From positions 1-64,000 of the IMG/VR virus record IMGVR_UViG_3300042341_001202: 64,000 bases of DNA, one strand, 5' to 3'. The notes under the pieces are model-generated. The model saw only the letters and a list, made by a program, of their open reading frames with translations, did not search any database and was not told the origin of the DNA. Position 1 is the first letter of the stretch. Each line of letters begins with the position of its first letter. Both the position numbers and the translations under genes were made by a program. This stretch comes from a virus. Below, in pieces: positions 1-7,183 of this stretch.

Positions 1-125
1 TTCAACTTCTTTTTAGGAGTTACCATACCTGTACAACTAACCAATCCCTTATCATCAATGGTTATTGAACCAGTTGTTTTGAAATATTTTTCCAACAAAG
101 CCATTACTTCTTTTTTGTCTACCAT
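1..125 (-). CDS. LRR-family paralog, 5' end only (runs off window)
   Basis: This reads from ATG (complement of 123-125) leftward off the window edge. The visible start, MVDKKEVMALLEKYFKTTG, is the N-terminal signature of the paralog family at 32.4-38.4 kb, and the next residues (a short G-x-V strand) match too. The start overlaps the stop of the upstream gene in the shared ATGGTAG context (family W-stop / M-V). This shows that the 119-763 gene belongs to a second overlapping array that continues outside the window. Function unknown. Confidence 0.8.
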   Translation of the reverse strand, partial: MVDKKEVMALLEKYFKTTGSITIDDKGLVSCTGMVTPKKKL

Positions 126-763
126 CTGGCATTTCCTTCAAAGCCTGCATCTTCCAAGTCTTTTTGGCAGTCAAACATTGCTCGTTTGCCTTGCCCTGCG
201 TATTTGTTCAAAATATCATGGCATTGAATTACTTTGTCCCAACTTACCTTGGCTTGGCCTGGTGTGAAATCAACATGAAGTGCTACTAATGTTCGTAGCA
301 GAGGCAAGTCTGGTTCGTAATCCAAACTCATGGTACCAGCAATGTGGTCAGGACAGCCTTCAAGGCTAGTGAGGGGATTTTTGAACACCATAAATGCACC
401 GCCAACTTTTTTTGGCGCACCAATGAGATTGGTCAGCTTACAACTATAGGCAGTGTAGTCTTCTCCCACCTCAATTGGTCCTCCCTTGAGACTTTCAAGG
501 TTACTGTTGCGTGCCACAGAAAACACCCCAGTAACGCTTGTGGGCGCCCCTTCAAGACTTTTCAATCCCATACTGCTGACATTGAACATGCCTTTGACCT
601 CGCCAAACCTTACATTGAATCCTGATGATCCCATAAGGAATTGTATATCTCCAGTGAGATTCAGCTTGTTTTCATCGTCAAAGCGTATTTGCCTAATACG
701 CGAGGAATCATAATAGAGTTTGAATGTGTTCCAAATCTCTTTTTGTTCAGTGGTTAAGGCCAT
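119..763 (-). CDS. Leucine-rich-repeat-like paralog (214 aa)
   Basis: A member of the phage's expanded LRR-like family. After an atypical N-terminus (MALTTEQKEIWNTF instead of MVDK), it has degenerate repeats of the form SLEG-x-P-x-x-V-x-G-x-F. It ends in the family tail, N-K-Y-A-G-Q-G-K-R-A-M-F-D-C-Q-K-x-L-E-D-A-G-F, finishing in NARW. Its stop (TAG) overlaps the start of the next paralog. It is the first gene of its array and is read from the palindromic late promoter at 785-801. LRR folds usually bind protein; the partner is unknown. Confidence 0.85.
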   Translation of the reverse strand: MALTTEQKEIWNTFKLYYDSSRIRQIRFDDENKLNLTGDIQFLMGSSGFNVRFGEVKGMFNVSSMGLKSLEGAPTSVTGVFSVARNSNLESLKGGPIEVGEDYTAYSCKLTNLIGAPKKVGGAFMVFKNPLTSLEGCPDHIAGTMSLDYEPDLPLLRTLVALHVDFTPGQAKVSWDKVIQCHDILNKYAGQGKRAMFDCQKDLEDAGFEGNARW

Positions 764-784
764 AATGTTCTCAATCTCTAAAAA

Positions 785-801
785 CCTAAATAATATTTAG
801 G
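785..801. promoter_or_regulatory. Palindromic bidirectional late promoter
   Basis: CCTAAATAATATTTAGG is a perfect palindrome with a TAAATA late-type box on each strand. It lies between the divergent LRR gene (start 763) and the lysis cassette (start 811). T4-like late promoters consist mainly of TATAAATA, so one palindrome could serve both directions. Confidence 0.6.
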
Positions 802-810
802 AGAAATCAC

Positions 811-1212
811 ATGTTCGGATTTTTGTCAAATAAGTTGCTGCTGGTTGGAGTAGGTGCCTTTGTGCTGTTGTCTGGCACTTTTTACATTTATTTCAAACAC
901 ACACAAACACAACTGCAAATCATGGCTGCTAATGTGGCCAAAGCTGAGATAGCTATTGACTTACAGAAACAAGCTATCACTCAACTAGAGAACTTTGCAC
1001 AAGATCAAAAGATCTCCATGGAGATGATGCAAGGACGAATGAGCAAAGCTGAAGCTGATAGAGCCAAACTAGCTAAAGCTATCAAAGACTTGAATATTGT
1101 AGGCAATGCCCAGGTTGATAGGAAACAACTTCAAATCAACTTGAACAATCAATTGAATGAGTTGTTCAACTCAGCTGTTGAAGGGACAAAAAATGCGCCA
1201 ACTACCCCTTAA
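811..1212 (+). CDS. Rz-like inner-membrane spanin (i-spanin candidate)
   Basis: 133 residues. One N-terminal membrane segment (about 8-28, VGVGAFVLLSG) is followed by a long, charged helical region with coiled-coil character (about 35-115). This is the architecture of Rz-type i-spanins, which help fuse the inner and outer membranes at lysis. The 3' end overlaps a lipoprotein gene in another frame (start 1193), as in Rz/Rz1 pairs, and a holin-like gene follows. Start ATG has a TAGGAG ribosome site 8 bases upstream. Assigned from architecture and neighbours, not from a sequence signature. Confidence 0.65.
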   Translation: MFGFLSNKLLLVGVGAFVLLSGTFYIYFKHTQTQLQIMAANVAKAEIAIDLQKQAITQLENFAQDQKISMEMMQGRMSKAEADRAKLAKAIKDLNIVGNAQVDRKQLQINLNNQLNELFNSAVEGTKNAPTTP

Positions 1213-1579
1213 ATTTATTACTGCTAGCTTACTTTGTTTGTCTCTAGTGTCTTGTGGACCAAATGTAAAAGAACTGGAGATCAAAACCAGCAACACAAAA
1301 ATAACAGTGAGTGAACCTCCATCACCGCGAGAGTTGGTTATCAGCAACTTAAATGTGAATGTAGTTACAGCAGAAAATTTCAAAGAACTTGAGGCTCAGT
1401 TAAAAGCAGATCCCAAGAGTGTGTTCTTGGTAATGACCCCATCTGATTATGAAAACCTAGCATCAAATATTGCAGAGATGCGTCGTTATATGCTGCAACA
1501 GGGCGCCATTGTGCAATACTATCGCGATATGGTAAAAACCATTACACAAGACACACCCACTCCAGAAAAGACAAAATGA
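1193..1579 (+). CDS. Lipoprotein, o-spanin (Rz1-like) candidate
   Basis: Starting at ATG 1193 the 128-residue product has a lipoprotein signal peptide ending in the lipobox L-V-S-C (Cys about 21), then a periplasmic domain. It overlaps the i-spanin candidate by 20 bases out of frame and is followed by the holin candidate with an ATGA overlap (1576). It is longer than classical Rz1 and lacks obvious proline richness, so the role rests on order and lipobox. Confidence 0.6.
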   Translation: MRQLPLKFITASLLCLSLVSCGPNVKELEIKTSNTKITVSEPPSPRELVISNLNVNVVTAENFKELEAQLKADPKSVFLVMTPSDYENLASNIAEMRRYMLQQGAIVQYYRDMVKTITQDTPTPEKTK

Positions 1580-1944
1580 GTAATACGCAAGAAAAGTGGT
1601 TTGTGAAGTATTGGCGCCCTGCTGCTGCATGGATTTATTTGGCCATATGTGTATTTGATTTTGTAATCATGCCTGTATATGTTGCTAAAACTAATTTGAA
1701 ATTGGAAGACGTAGTCAAAGTTTCCTCAACATTTGAAGGCAGTGAAAAACTGGGCGCACTAACACTCTTAATGAAAAAGAACACTTGGGAACCCTTGACT
1801 GTTATGGAATCCGGAATGTTCCACCTGAGTTTCGGCGCAATACTTGGAGTAGCTGCCTATACTAGGGGCAGAGTACAAGAGGCTCAAGTAAATCAACAAA
1901 GCACACGCCAGAGCGTTGACAATCCCAATTACTCTCCATCATAA
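1576..1944 (+). CDS. Holin-like membrane protein (GTA-type 3TM holin family)
   Basis: 122 residues. The N-terminal W-R-P-A-A-A-W-I-Y-L pattern followed by a first membrane helix, an Asp-containing segment, and a later hydrophobic helix (about 84-95) resembles the 3TM holin family of gene-transfer agents and phages. It overlaps the preceding lipoprotein by ATGA and closes a three-gene lysis cassette. Holins form the inner-membrane lesion that times lysis. The peptidoglycan hydrolases in this window lie elsewhere (31829 and 41584). Confidence 0.65.
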   Translation: MSNTQEKWFVKYWRPAAAWIYLAICVFDFVIMPVYVAKTNLKLEDVVKVSSTFEGSEKLGALTLLMKKNTWEPLTVMESGMFHLSFGAILGVAAYTRGRVQEAQVNQQSTRQSVDNPNYSPS

Positions 1945-2338
1945 TCACTCAACATAGTGGCAACAAATGATGGTGTTGTGTCCATCCGCAAACGCTCACC
2001 GCGAAGGGTGGGAACCTGCGTATCAAGGTCTCTAGTTCAAAAAGCCTTGGCCACAAAATTGAACAAAAAGGATGAAAAACCTTGAGTTTTTCACCAACTT
2101 CTGCCATCAGTTCTGGTGGAGGTTGGGCTTGTTGGATAGGTATATCCAACATAACCGGGCAAAGGCATGATGTGCCTTGAGTGGTAGATCCTGCGCTGGA
2201 AATAGGTGCCCCGCCAGTGCTAGAGGGTCTGAACTGAGACTGTGAAACCGGAATGAGGTTTTTTCCAACCATTCTCCCCGCAAGGGGAGAAATATGACCG
2301 ATCCTCCAGAATGAGATGCGTCTTCCTGTAAATACTGA
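1945..2338. other. Region without a convincing gene
   Basis: No plus-strand gene. A minus-strand frame (start about 2272, M-V-G-K-N-L-I-P-V-S-Q-S-Q-F, running to 1949) has a phage-like first half rich in S, T, Q and P, then turns into implausible cysteine- and histidine-rich sequence. It may be a decayed or frameshifted gene. A perfect hairpin (TTCTCCCC / GGGGAGAA, GCAA loop) sits at about 2273-2292. Confidence 0.4.
2329..2334 (+). promoter_or_regulatory. Late-type TAAATA box, 4 bases before an ATG
   Basis: TAAATA ends 4 bases before the start of the ART gene at 2339, so the late transcript would be nearly leaderless. The same spacing recurs at 25946, 27203, 46721 and 48520. Confidence 0.5.
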
Positions 2339-3466
2339 ATGATGCAAACTAATGAAGCCCAAGATTGGGAACAGATAAAAGATCCAGCAAAAAGATGGCT
2401 TGGAAGATTCACATATATGAATCAAGGAAAGAATCCCGAAAAGCACGTATTAGATACTCTCATCAAGAAATATCCCAACAAAGCTGGAGTCATATATCGA
2501 GGAATGAATTTCACTCGGGAAGAATCCTATACAGAGTTCATGGAACTGTTCAACAAGTCAAATGGCAAGTTAACGTTCAATGTGGTCACAAGCTGGAGTG
2601 GTGATCCCAGCACTGCTAACCAATTTGCATTGACTCAACCCACTTATCAATTGAATCCTGCTGTGTTAGCCGCTCATGACCAACAAATGAAACGTCGAGA
2701 AAGGCTTAGTGGTTACAGAGGAGTAATTTTGAAAACCACTGTCTCTGCTGGAGTGGGCATTGATGTTGACGCCACTGGGGTTGGACATGAGAGTGAAATT
2801 GTGTTACCTCCTGGCACTTATCAAACAGAGATTTACCAAGAAGTAAAACAATACAAACACAGTCTTGAGGATGGCGACACCTCAGTTGATGATGTGATTT
2901 TGAAAACAACAGCAGAGAGCTTACGCAGCCGATCTACAGAGCACAGCTTCTTTGACTATGTGATACATCATCATGGCCAGGAATTGAGTCCAAAAGCACA
3001 GCAGCATTTGTTGAAATTGTTTGGTCCTCAAACTGGTATACCTTTGTTCAAGAGTTCTGTTGATCAGCATACAAATTACTTTACCAAAAAACCTGAGGTG
3101 ACGTTTGACTATCACATACCAAACATACGGCTGTTTGAGTTGGCAGAAAAAGGAATTTTCACTCCTGAAGTAACAAATAAGATCAGATTGTTGGGTAAAA
3201 AAATCATTAGTCAAGCACTGCCTGTAATAGAGAGTGTTATAGTTGATGCCACTTATTTCAACCCAGCACAGTTGGGTCTGGTGAGTAGGATTAGTCAGGA
3301 CAACCGAGTGATTGATGCTATAAGAAAAGCCATTAAGCCAGCAGTAGCCCAATTGAATCAAAAAGTTCAGGACATCAACAAAATACAAGATCCAAAAGAG
3401 AAAAGGCAGGCCATTGAGCATTACAAGGATGAGATGGTGCGCCTGTTAAGCAGATTGGGCATATAG
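2339..3466 (+). CDS. ADP-ribosyltransferase (R-S-E class)
   Basis: 375 residues. The toxin-type ART triad is visible: Arg54 in Y-R-G-M, the S-x-S strand T-S-W-S-G (about 84-88) followed by STANQF, and the catalytic E-x-E at about 151-153 (HESEIVLPPG). This is the layout of the ADP-ribosyltransferase exoenzyme fold, which includes T4 Alt/ModA and VIP2-like toxins that transfer ADP-ribose from NAD+ to host proteins. The C-terminal 200 residues are helical and unassigned. It sits beside a TAAATA box, upstream of the NAD-synthesis genes. The target is unknown; RNA polymerase and ribosomal proteins are the known T4 precedents. Confidence 0.85.
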   Translation: MMQTNEAQDWEQIKDPAKRWLGRFTYMNQGKNPEKHVLDTLIKKYPNKAGVIYRGMNFTREESYTEFMELFNKSNGKLTFNVVTSWSGDPSTANQFALTQPTYQLNPAVLAAHDQQMKRRERLSGYRGVILKTTVSAGVGIDVDATGVGHESEIVLPPGTYQTEIYQEVKQYKHSLEDGDTSVDDVILKTTAESLRSRSTEHSFFDYVIHHHGQELSPKAQQHLLKLFGPQTGIPLFKSSVDQHTNYFTKKPEVTFDYHIPNIRLFELAEKGIFTPEVTNKIRLLGKKIISQALPVIESVIVDATYFNPAQLGLVSRISQDNRVIDAIRKAIKPAVAQLNQKVQDINKIQDPKEKRQAIEHYKDEMVRLLSRLGI

Positions 3467-3495
3467 TAAATACGTCTATATAACGAAGATCAAGC

Positions 3496-3651
3496 ATGAT
3501 TACAGGCACACGCAAACTCATCAGCAAGGAAATCCAACAGGATGCTGATGTTTATGTTGGATCCACTGGGGAAGTTTGGTTCCAAGAAGGCACCCAAACA
3601 TTACGCTTTGGTGACGATGAAACCCCTGGTGGCATACCACATCACAACTGA
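3496..3651 (+). CDS. Short structural-protein fragment (51 aa)
   Basis: It begins M-I-T-G-T-R-K-L and includes D-V-Y-V-G-S-T-G-E-V-W and T-L-R-F-G-D-D-E-T-P-G-G. This pattern is common in T4-like marine phage fibre and structural proteins (a strand ending in L-R-x-G-D-G-x-T-P-G-G). It stops at TGA 3649 exactly where desaturase-like sequence begins in another frame. Probably a truncated gene left by recombination. Confidence 0.55.
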   Translation: MITGTRKLISKEIQQDADVYVGSTGEVWFQEGTQTLRFGDDETPGGIPHHN

Positions 3652-3805
3652 CAACAGCACCAACAACTGGATTTTTGCTGTGGTCTACTGGGGAGAAGGG
3701 TGGCACAACAATCATCATGCCAATCCTAAAAAATGGAATTTTGGTGAACGCTGGTGGGAAATTGATGTGTCGGGGTGTATTATACGCCTTGTACAAAAAA
3801 GTTGA
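3620..3805 (+). pseudogene. Fatty-acid desaturase C-terminal remnant
   Basis: In the frame ending at 3805 the sequence reads T-T-D-N-S-T-N-N-W, then Y-W-G-E-G-W-H-N-N-H-H, then RWWEIDVSGCIIRLV. This is the hallmark third histidine box and C-terminus of membrane delta-9 acyl desaturases. The two upstream histidine boxes and all membrane segments are missing and no start codon suits it. Delta-9-type desaturases occur in cyanophages, so this is a decayed auxiliary gene fused behind a structural-gene fragment. Confidence 0.8.
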
Positions 3806-3830
3806 CATAATCCCCATGTCTTGCTATATA
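3802..3830 (+). promoter_or_regulatory. Sigma-70-type early promoter for nadM
   Basis: TTGACA, 17 bases, TATATA. It is followed by the leader AAAAGGATAGACCTT, which also begins the nadV leader at about 7136-7151. That sharing suggests co-regulation of the two NAD genes. Confidence 0.8.
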
Positions 3831-3884
3831 AGAGAATAGCCAAAAGGATAGACCTTGCGGCAGATTGAGCAAAGGATTTTTGCG

Positions 3885-4955
3885 ATGAACAAAGCTGACC
3901 TAGGAATCTTTATCGGAAGGTTTTCTCCTTACCATTCAGGTCACCACCATGTGGTAACTGAAGCACTCAAGCACGCAGACAATTTGGTGATTTTGGTGGG
4001 CAGTGCCCGCAGTCCGCGCAGTTATCGTGTGCCGTTTACCTTTCAAGAACGGCGGGACATGATTGAAGGCAGCCTGCCTGCCGAGCTGAAAAACAGAGTG
4101 CGAGTTCTGCCTCTAGAGGACGCCACCTACAACGACAGCAAGTGGATCCACAATGTGCAGACGCTGGCTGCCCAAGGGGCGACGCTTTTTGGGCTTGACC
4201 CAGCCAAAGCCAAGATCACACTAGTGGGCCACAGCCGAGACAACACCAGCTATTACCTGAAACTGTTTCCTCAATGGAGCAATGTGGAGGTCAGCAGCTT
4301 CCGCGACATCAGCGGTACCAACATTCGCAACAGCTACTTCAGCAACATGGGCCACATGTGGGTGAGAGATGCAGATGGCCACCAAGCAGGTGACCTGCCT
4401 CAGGATGCAGTGGTGACACCCTATGTGCAGAAGTTTCTCAGCAGTTTCCTTGATACTCCCAACCACAAGCTGATCCGTGACGAGTATGAGTTTGTGCTGA
4501 AGTACAAAAGCAGTTGGGCGGCTGCGCCTTACCCTGTGAATCTAGTGTGCGTAGACGCTGTGGTGATCAAAAGCGGACATGTGCTAATGGTGGAACGTGG
4601 AGCAATGCCAGGGAAAGGCCAGCTTGCACTTCCTGGTGGATACCTAGATGTAACTGAGCGAGTAGTTGACGGGATGATCCGTGAGCTGCGTGAGGAAACT
4701 CGGTTGAAAGTCCCAGCTCCGGTGCTTAAAGGCAGCATTGTCAAGAAGGAAGTTTTTGACGATCCTAATCGCAGCAGCCGAGGTCGAGTGCTCACAGTAG
4801 CTTATCTCATTGATCTTGGCACAGGTCCACTTGACACAGTCAAGGGCGGAGATGATGCGGCCTCAGCCAAATGGGTAGCCCTTAAAGATCTTCGGCCAGA
4901 AATCTGTTTTGAGGACCACTATCATTTAATCTCTGTACTAGTCGGGGCAATTTAG
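3885..4955 (+). CDS. nadM: Bifunctional NMN adenylyltransferase / Nudix hydrolase
   Basis: 356 residues from ATG 3885. The N-terminal domain (1-190) is an NMN adenylyltransferase: nucleotide-binding G-R-F-S-P-Y-H-S-G-H (about 11-20) and the I-S-G-T-N-I-R motif (about 143-149) that contacts ATP. It makes NAD+ from NMN and ATP. The C-terminal domain (about 205-356) is a Nudix hydrolase with an intact box G-x5-E-x7-R-E-L-x-E-E-T near 250-272, which commonly cleaves ADP-ribose or NADH-type substrates. With NadV downstream it forms a two-step nicotinamide-to-NAD+ route. It has its own strong promoter. GC content is visibly higher than in most neighbours. Confidence 0.93.
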   Translation: MNKADLGIFIGRFSPYHSGHHHVVTEALKHADNLVILVGSARSPRSYRVPFTFQERRDMIEGSLPAELKNRVRVLPLEDATYNDSKWIHNVQTLAAQGATLFGLDPAKAKITLVGHSRDNTSYYLKLFPQWSNVEVSSFRDISGTNIRNSYFSNMGHMWVRDADGHQAGDLPQDAVVTPYVQKFLSSFLDTPNHKLIRDEYEFVLKYKSSWAAAPYPVNLVCVDAVVIKSGHVLMVERGAMPGKGQLALPGGYLDVTERVVDGMIRELREETRLKVPAPVLKGSIVKKEVFDDPNRSSRGRVLTVAYLIDLGTGPLDTVKGGDDAASAKWVALKDLRPEICFEDHYHLISVLVGAI

Positions 4956-4965
4956 GAAAAAGGTA

Positions 4966-5163
4966 ATGATGACGCGCATCAAGATTGAAACTTGCACCAC
5001 CATCAGTAATGTGGACCCCAGCAGTCTCGAGCAGTTGAAACAAACTCTCCGTATCTCACAGAAGCAGGGGTTGATTAGGCCCACAGGTGATCCCAGTATT
5101 GATGCGCCCATCACGGAACAAGAAAATGACAAAGAAAACAAAAAAGAAGATCCCAACAATTGA
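4966..5163 (+). CDS. Hypothetical protein (65 aa)
   Basis: Starts at ATG 4966, 10 bases after the nadM stop and behind an A/G-rich ribosome site (AGGAAAAAGG). A hydrophilic small protein with an acidic and lysine-rich C-terminus (E-N-D-K-E-N-K-K-E-D). No recognisable domain. It lies in the nadM-pyrE operon and overlaps the next small gene. Confidence 0.5.
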   Translation: MMTRIKIETCTTISNVDPSSLEQLKQTLRISQKQGLIRPTGDPSIDAPITEQENDKENKKEDPNN

Positions 5164-5275
5164 AGCCGCTCTAGCGGAATGTTTGGTGCAACAGGCTGGC
5201 GAGCTGTGGCAACCTGCTGAGCCAAGCCTGTTGGAACAACTGCTCCGTTACCGCGAAAGGACAGACAGTGAGTGA
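5126..5275 (+). CDS. Hypothetical protein (49 aa)
   Basis: From ATG 5126 the product starts MTKKTKKKIPTIEAAL and is basic at the N-terminus, amphipathic after. A longer form from GTG 5087 is possible. It overlaps both neighbours by a few bases, consistent with translational coupling. No function can be assigned. Confidence 0.45.
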   Translation: MTKKTKKKIPTIEAALAECLVQQAGELWQPAEPSLLEQLLRYRERTDSE

Positions 5276-5588
5276 CACTCCCCAGTTCACAGAAGTTGAT
5301 CTCAGCAAAACCACACGGCATGGCAGTGATGAGCTAACAGTGGGACCAACCTATATCTGCTTGATTCACGGCAGCTATTTCATAGGCACATTCGGCAAGG
5401 TATGGTTTGGCTTGAACTTCAATGGTTGGCATGGCTGCGGCTTGCAATACGATCCACCGGGCACTAACTCTAGCCGTTGGCAGCGGGTGTGGCGGTTTGA
5501 CAATGCAGAACTCATCAAACAAACTGAATCAGTTGTTGATGCATTGTTGAAAGGCACACCTAATGGGACACTACGACGAACAACGTGA
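5268..5588 (+). CDS. Hypothetical protein (106 aa), GTG start
   Basis: GTG start overlaps the previous stop by 8 bases. The middle contains aromatic- and glycine-rich strands (Y-F-I-G-T-F-G-K-V-W-F-G-L-N-F, then W-H-G-C-G-L-Q-Y), suggesting a small beta fold. No family recognised. Part of the co-oriented nadM-pyrE gene run. Confidence 0.55.
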   Translation: MSDTPQFTEVDLSKTTRHGSDELTVGPTYICLIHGSYFIGTFGKVWFGLNFNGWHGCGLQYDPPGTNSSRWQRVWRFDNAELIKQTESVVDALLKGTPNGTLRRTT

Positions 5589-5790
5589 TTTTGACGACTA
5601 TCAGCAAAGTCTACGGCGAGATAAACAGTTGATTGAAGATGTGAAAAGTGGCAAATTTGGGGTGCTCTTGCATGCTGCTGACATTGCCAACAGCAATACA
5701 GTGATGGTGAACTGTGGCACATTTGCACGCATGATCAGCATCATCTCACGACTTGACCCGAAAACCTACACATACCCCTGGGAACGATAA
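5563..5790 (+). CDS. Hypothetical protein (75 aa)
   Basis: ATG 5563 lies inside the end of the preceding gene (26-base overlap). The product is helical and charged, with D-Y-Q-Q-S-L-R-R-D-K-Q-L-I-E near the N-terminus. No domain recognised. Lies immediately before pyrE. Confidence 0.5.
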   Translation: MGHYDEQRDFDDYQQSLRRDKQLIEDVKSGKFGVLLHAADIANSNTVMVNCGTFARMISIISRLDPKTYTYPWER

Positions 5791-5800
5791 GGAAATTTCA

Positions 5801-6358
5801 ATGGTTATGACTGCACGAGCCTACCGGCATTTACGCGATCTCATCTCGGAAAAAAGTTTGATTCAAGATCAAAACTTCACTCTCAGCAGTGGAGCAGCCA
5901 GCAACTACTTCTTCAACATGAAGATCTCCATGTTGGATCCCATGGGCAGCAATCTCATTGCTGATGCTATGCTGGATATTCTCGATACATTGGATTTTGA
6001 CAGCGTAGGAGGGATGGCTGTGGGCAGCGTTCCGTTGGTTACCAGCATTGCCACCAAAAGCTACCTACGCAGTCGCCATTATCCAGCTTTCTTTGTGCGA
6101 AAAGAAGTGAAAGATCACGGCGTGCAAACAAAGATTGATGGCCACTGCACTCCGGGTAGCCGAGTGGTGCTGGTGGAAGATGTGACTACTACTGGAGGCA
6201 GCATCATGCGGGCTGTTGAGGCTGTGCGGGAGATTGGTTGCCAAGTGGACACAGTGCTCACAGTCGTTGACCGACTGGAAGGTGCGCGAGAGAATCTATC
6301 AGCAGAAAAGATTCGCTTGATCCCCCTCTACACACGAGTTGATTTTGAGGATTCATAA
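5801..6358 (+). CDS. pyrE: Orotate phosphoribosyltransferase
   Basis: 185 residues from ATG 5801 (AAGGAAATTTCA upstream). It contains the type I phosphoribosyltransferase PRPP motif V-V-L-V-E-D-V-T-T-T-G-G-S and the orotate-PRTase lysine/arginine segment V-R-K-E-V-K-D-H-G. It forms OMP from orotate and PRPP for pyrimidine synthesis. Its place between the two NAD-salvage genes is notable because NadV uses the same PRPP donor. A nicotinate or nicotinamide PRTase function is less likely, since the overall sequence follows PyrE. Confidence 0.85.
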   Translation: MVMTARAYRHLRDLISEKSLIQDQNFTLSSGAASNYFFNMKISMLDPMGSNLIADAMLDILDTLDFDSVGGMAVGSVPLVTSIATKSYLRSRHYPAFFVRKEVKDHGVQTKIDGHCTPGSRVVLVEDVTTTGGSIMRAVEAVREIGCQVDTVLTVVDRLEGARENLSAEKIRLIPLYTRVDFEDS

Positions 6359-6361
6359 ATT

Positions 6362-7093
6362 ATGATTATAATTCCTGACTCTCCCATTGCAGTTACACAT
6401 CTAAAAAGGCCTATTATTCTCCCAGGAACTCCTTTACCAGATTATGTGGTGGAGAAAATACTCGCAAGTGAACAAGTTATTGACGATGATGACTCCTCCT
6501 TTGAAACAATGTTTTCTGGGGCAAAACCAATTGATTCGTCCGGCTTTACTGGGGCAGTGACTCAGTGGGTTGAAGGAGAACTTGGAAGTTTAGGGTATCC
6601 TATAAATCACAGCAGAGGGATTGACGTACCGCCCTACAGTATCGAGATCAGAACTCGCAGAAAACACGCTACAGCTCCACAAACTTTTGGGTCTCTCAAA
6701 CTATCAGATATAATTCAAAACTCATGGCTTACATCTGATATCAAAACAAAGTGTCAACTCCACTATCAAGTGATGTGGGATGCGCAACACATGGTTGTTT
6801 GTGACGATCAAATCGTGGATTTCCGACATCCTTGGAGACAAGAGGCGTTACAAAAAGCTTTTGATAATGCTAGGGATGAGCTGATTGCATACTATTCTAG
6901 GCCCAATATTACAGTGCCTTTGAAATTCACTTCGACTGCTGGCGGAATTTATCTTGAAAGAACTTCAAGGAAGAACAGCAAAAAAAGCTGGTTCTCAGCA
7001 TTTTACCAGTTTCGAGTACGAAACAATTTGATGGAAAAATGGCATATAGCGGGCAGGAAAAACTCATACGATGAGCTGTTTTCAAAAATTTAA
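6362..7093 (+). CDS. Hypothetical protein (243 aa)
   Basis: Begins 3 bases after pyrE. The N-terminal part contains a proline-rich stretch (P-I-A-V...P-I-I-L-P-G-T-P-L-P-D-Y) and an acidic patch E-Q-V-I-D-D-D-D. The centre holds R-T-R-R-K-H, and the C-terminus is basic and aromatic. No domain recognised. The AT-richer composition differs from nadM and nadV, so it may have a separate origin. Confidence 0.6.
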   Translation: MIIIPDSPIAVTHLKRPIILPGTPLPDYVVEKILASEQVIDDDDSSFETMFSGAKPIDSSGFTGAVTQWVEGELGSLGYPINHSRGIDVPPYSIEIRTRRKHATAPQTFGSLKLSDIIQNSWLTSDIKTKCQLHYQVMWDAQHMVVCDDQIVDFRHPWRQEALQKAFDNARDELIAYYSRPNITVPLKFTSTAGGIYLERTSRKNSKKSWFSAFYQFRVRNNLMEKWHIAGRKNSYDELFSKI

Positions 7094-7096
7094 AAG

Positions 7097-7127
7097 TTGA
7101 CGTAATTGGGCATCTAGCCTATAAATA
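7097..7127 (+). promoter_or_regulatory. Dual early/late promoter for nadV
   Basis: TTGACG, 17 bases, TATAAA gives a strong sigma-70 match, and the same -10 extends to TATAAATA, the T4-type late box. The gene could therefore be transcribed by host-type sigma early and by late sigma later. Confidence 0.75.
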
Positions 7128-7183
7128 TGACACAGGAAAAGGATAGACCTTTTCCTTCACATACTGAACAAGGGAGACTTGTT

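Noticed and set aside
1949-2446. Minus-strand protein of 165 residues
   Set aside because: Second half looks non-coding; only the segment from about 2272 has phage-like composition, so it is left as an uncertain region.
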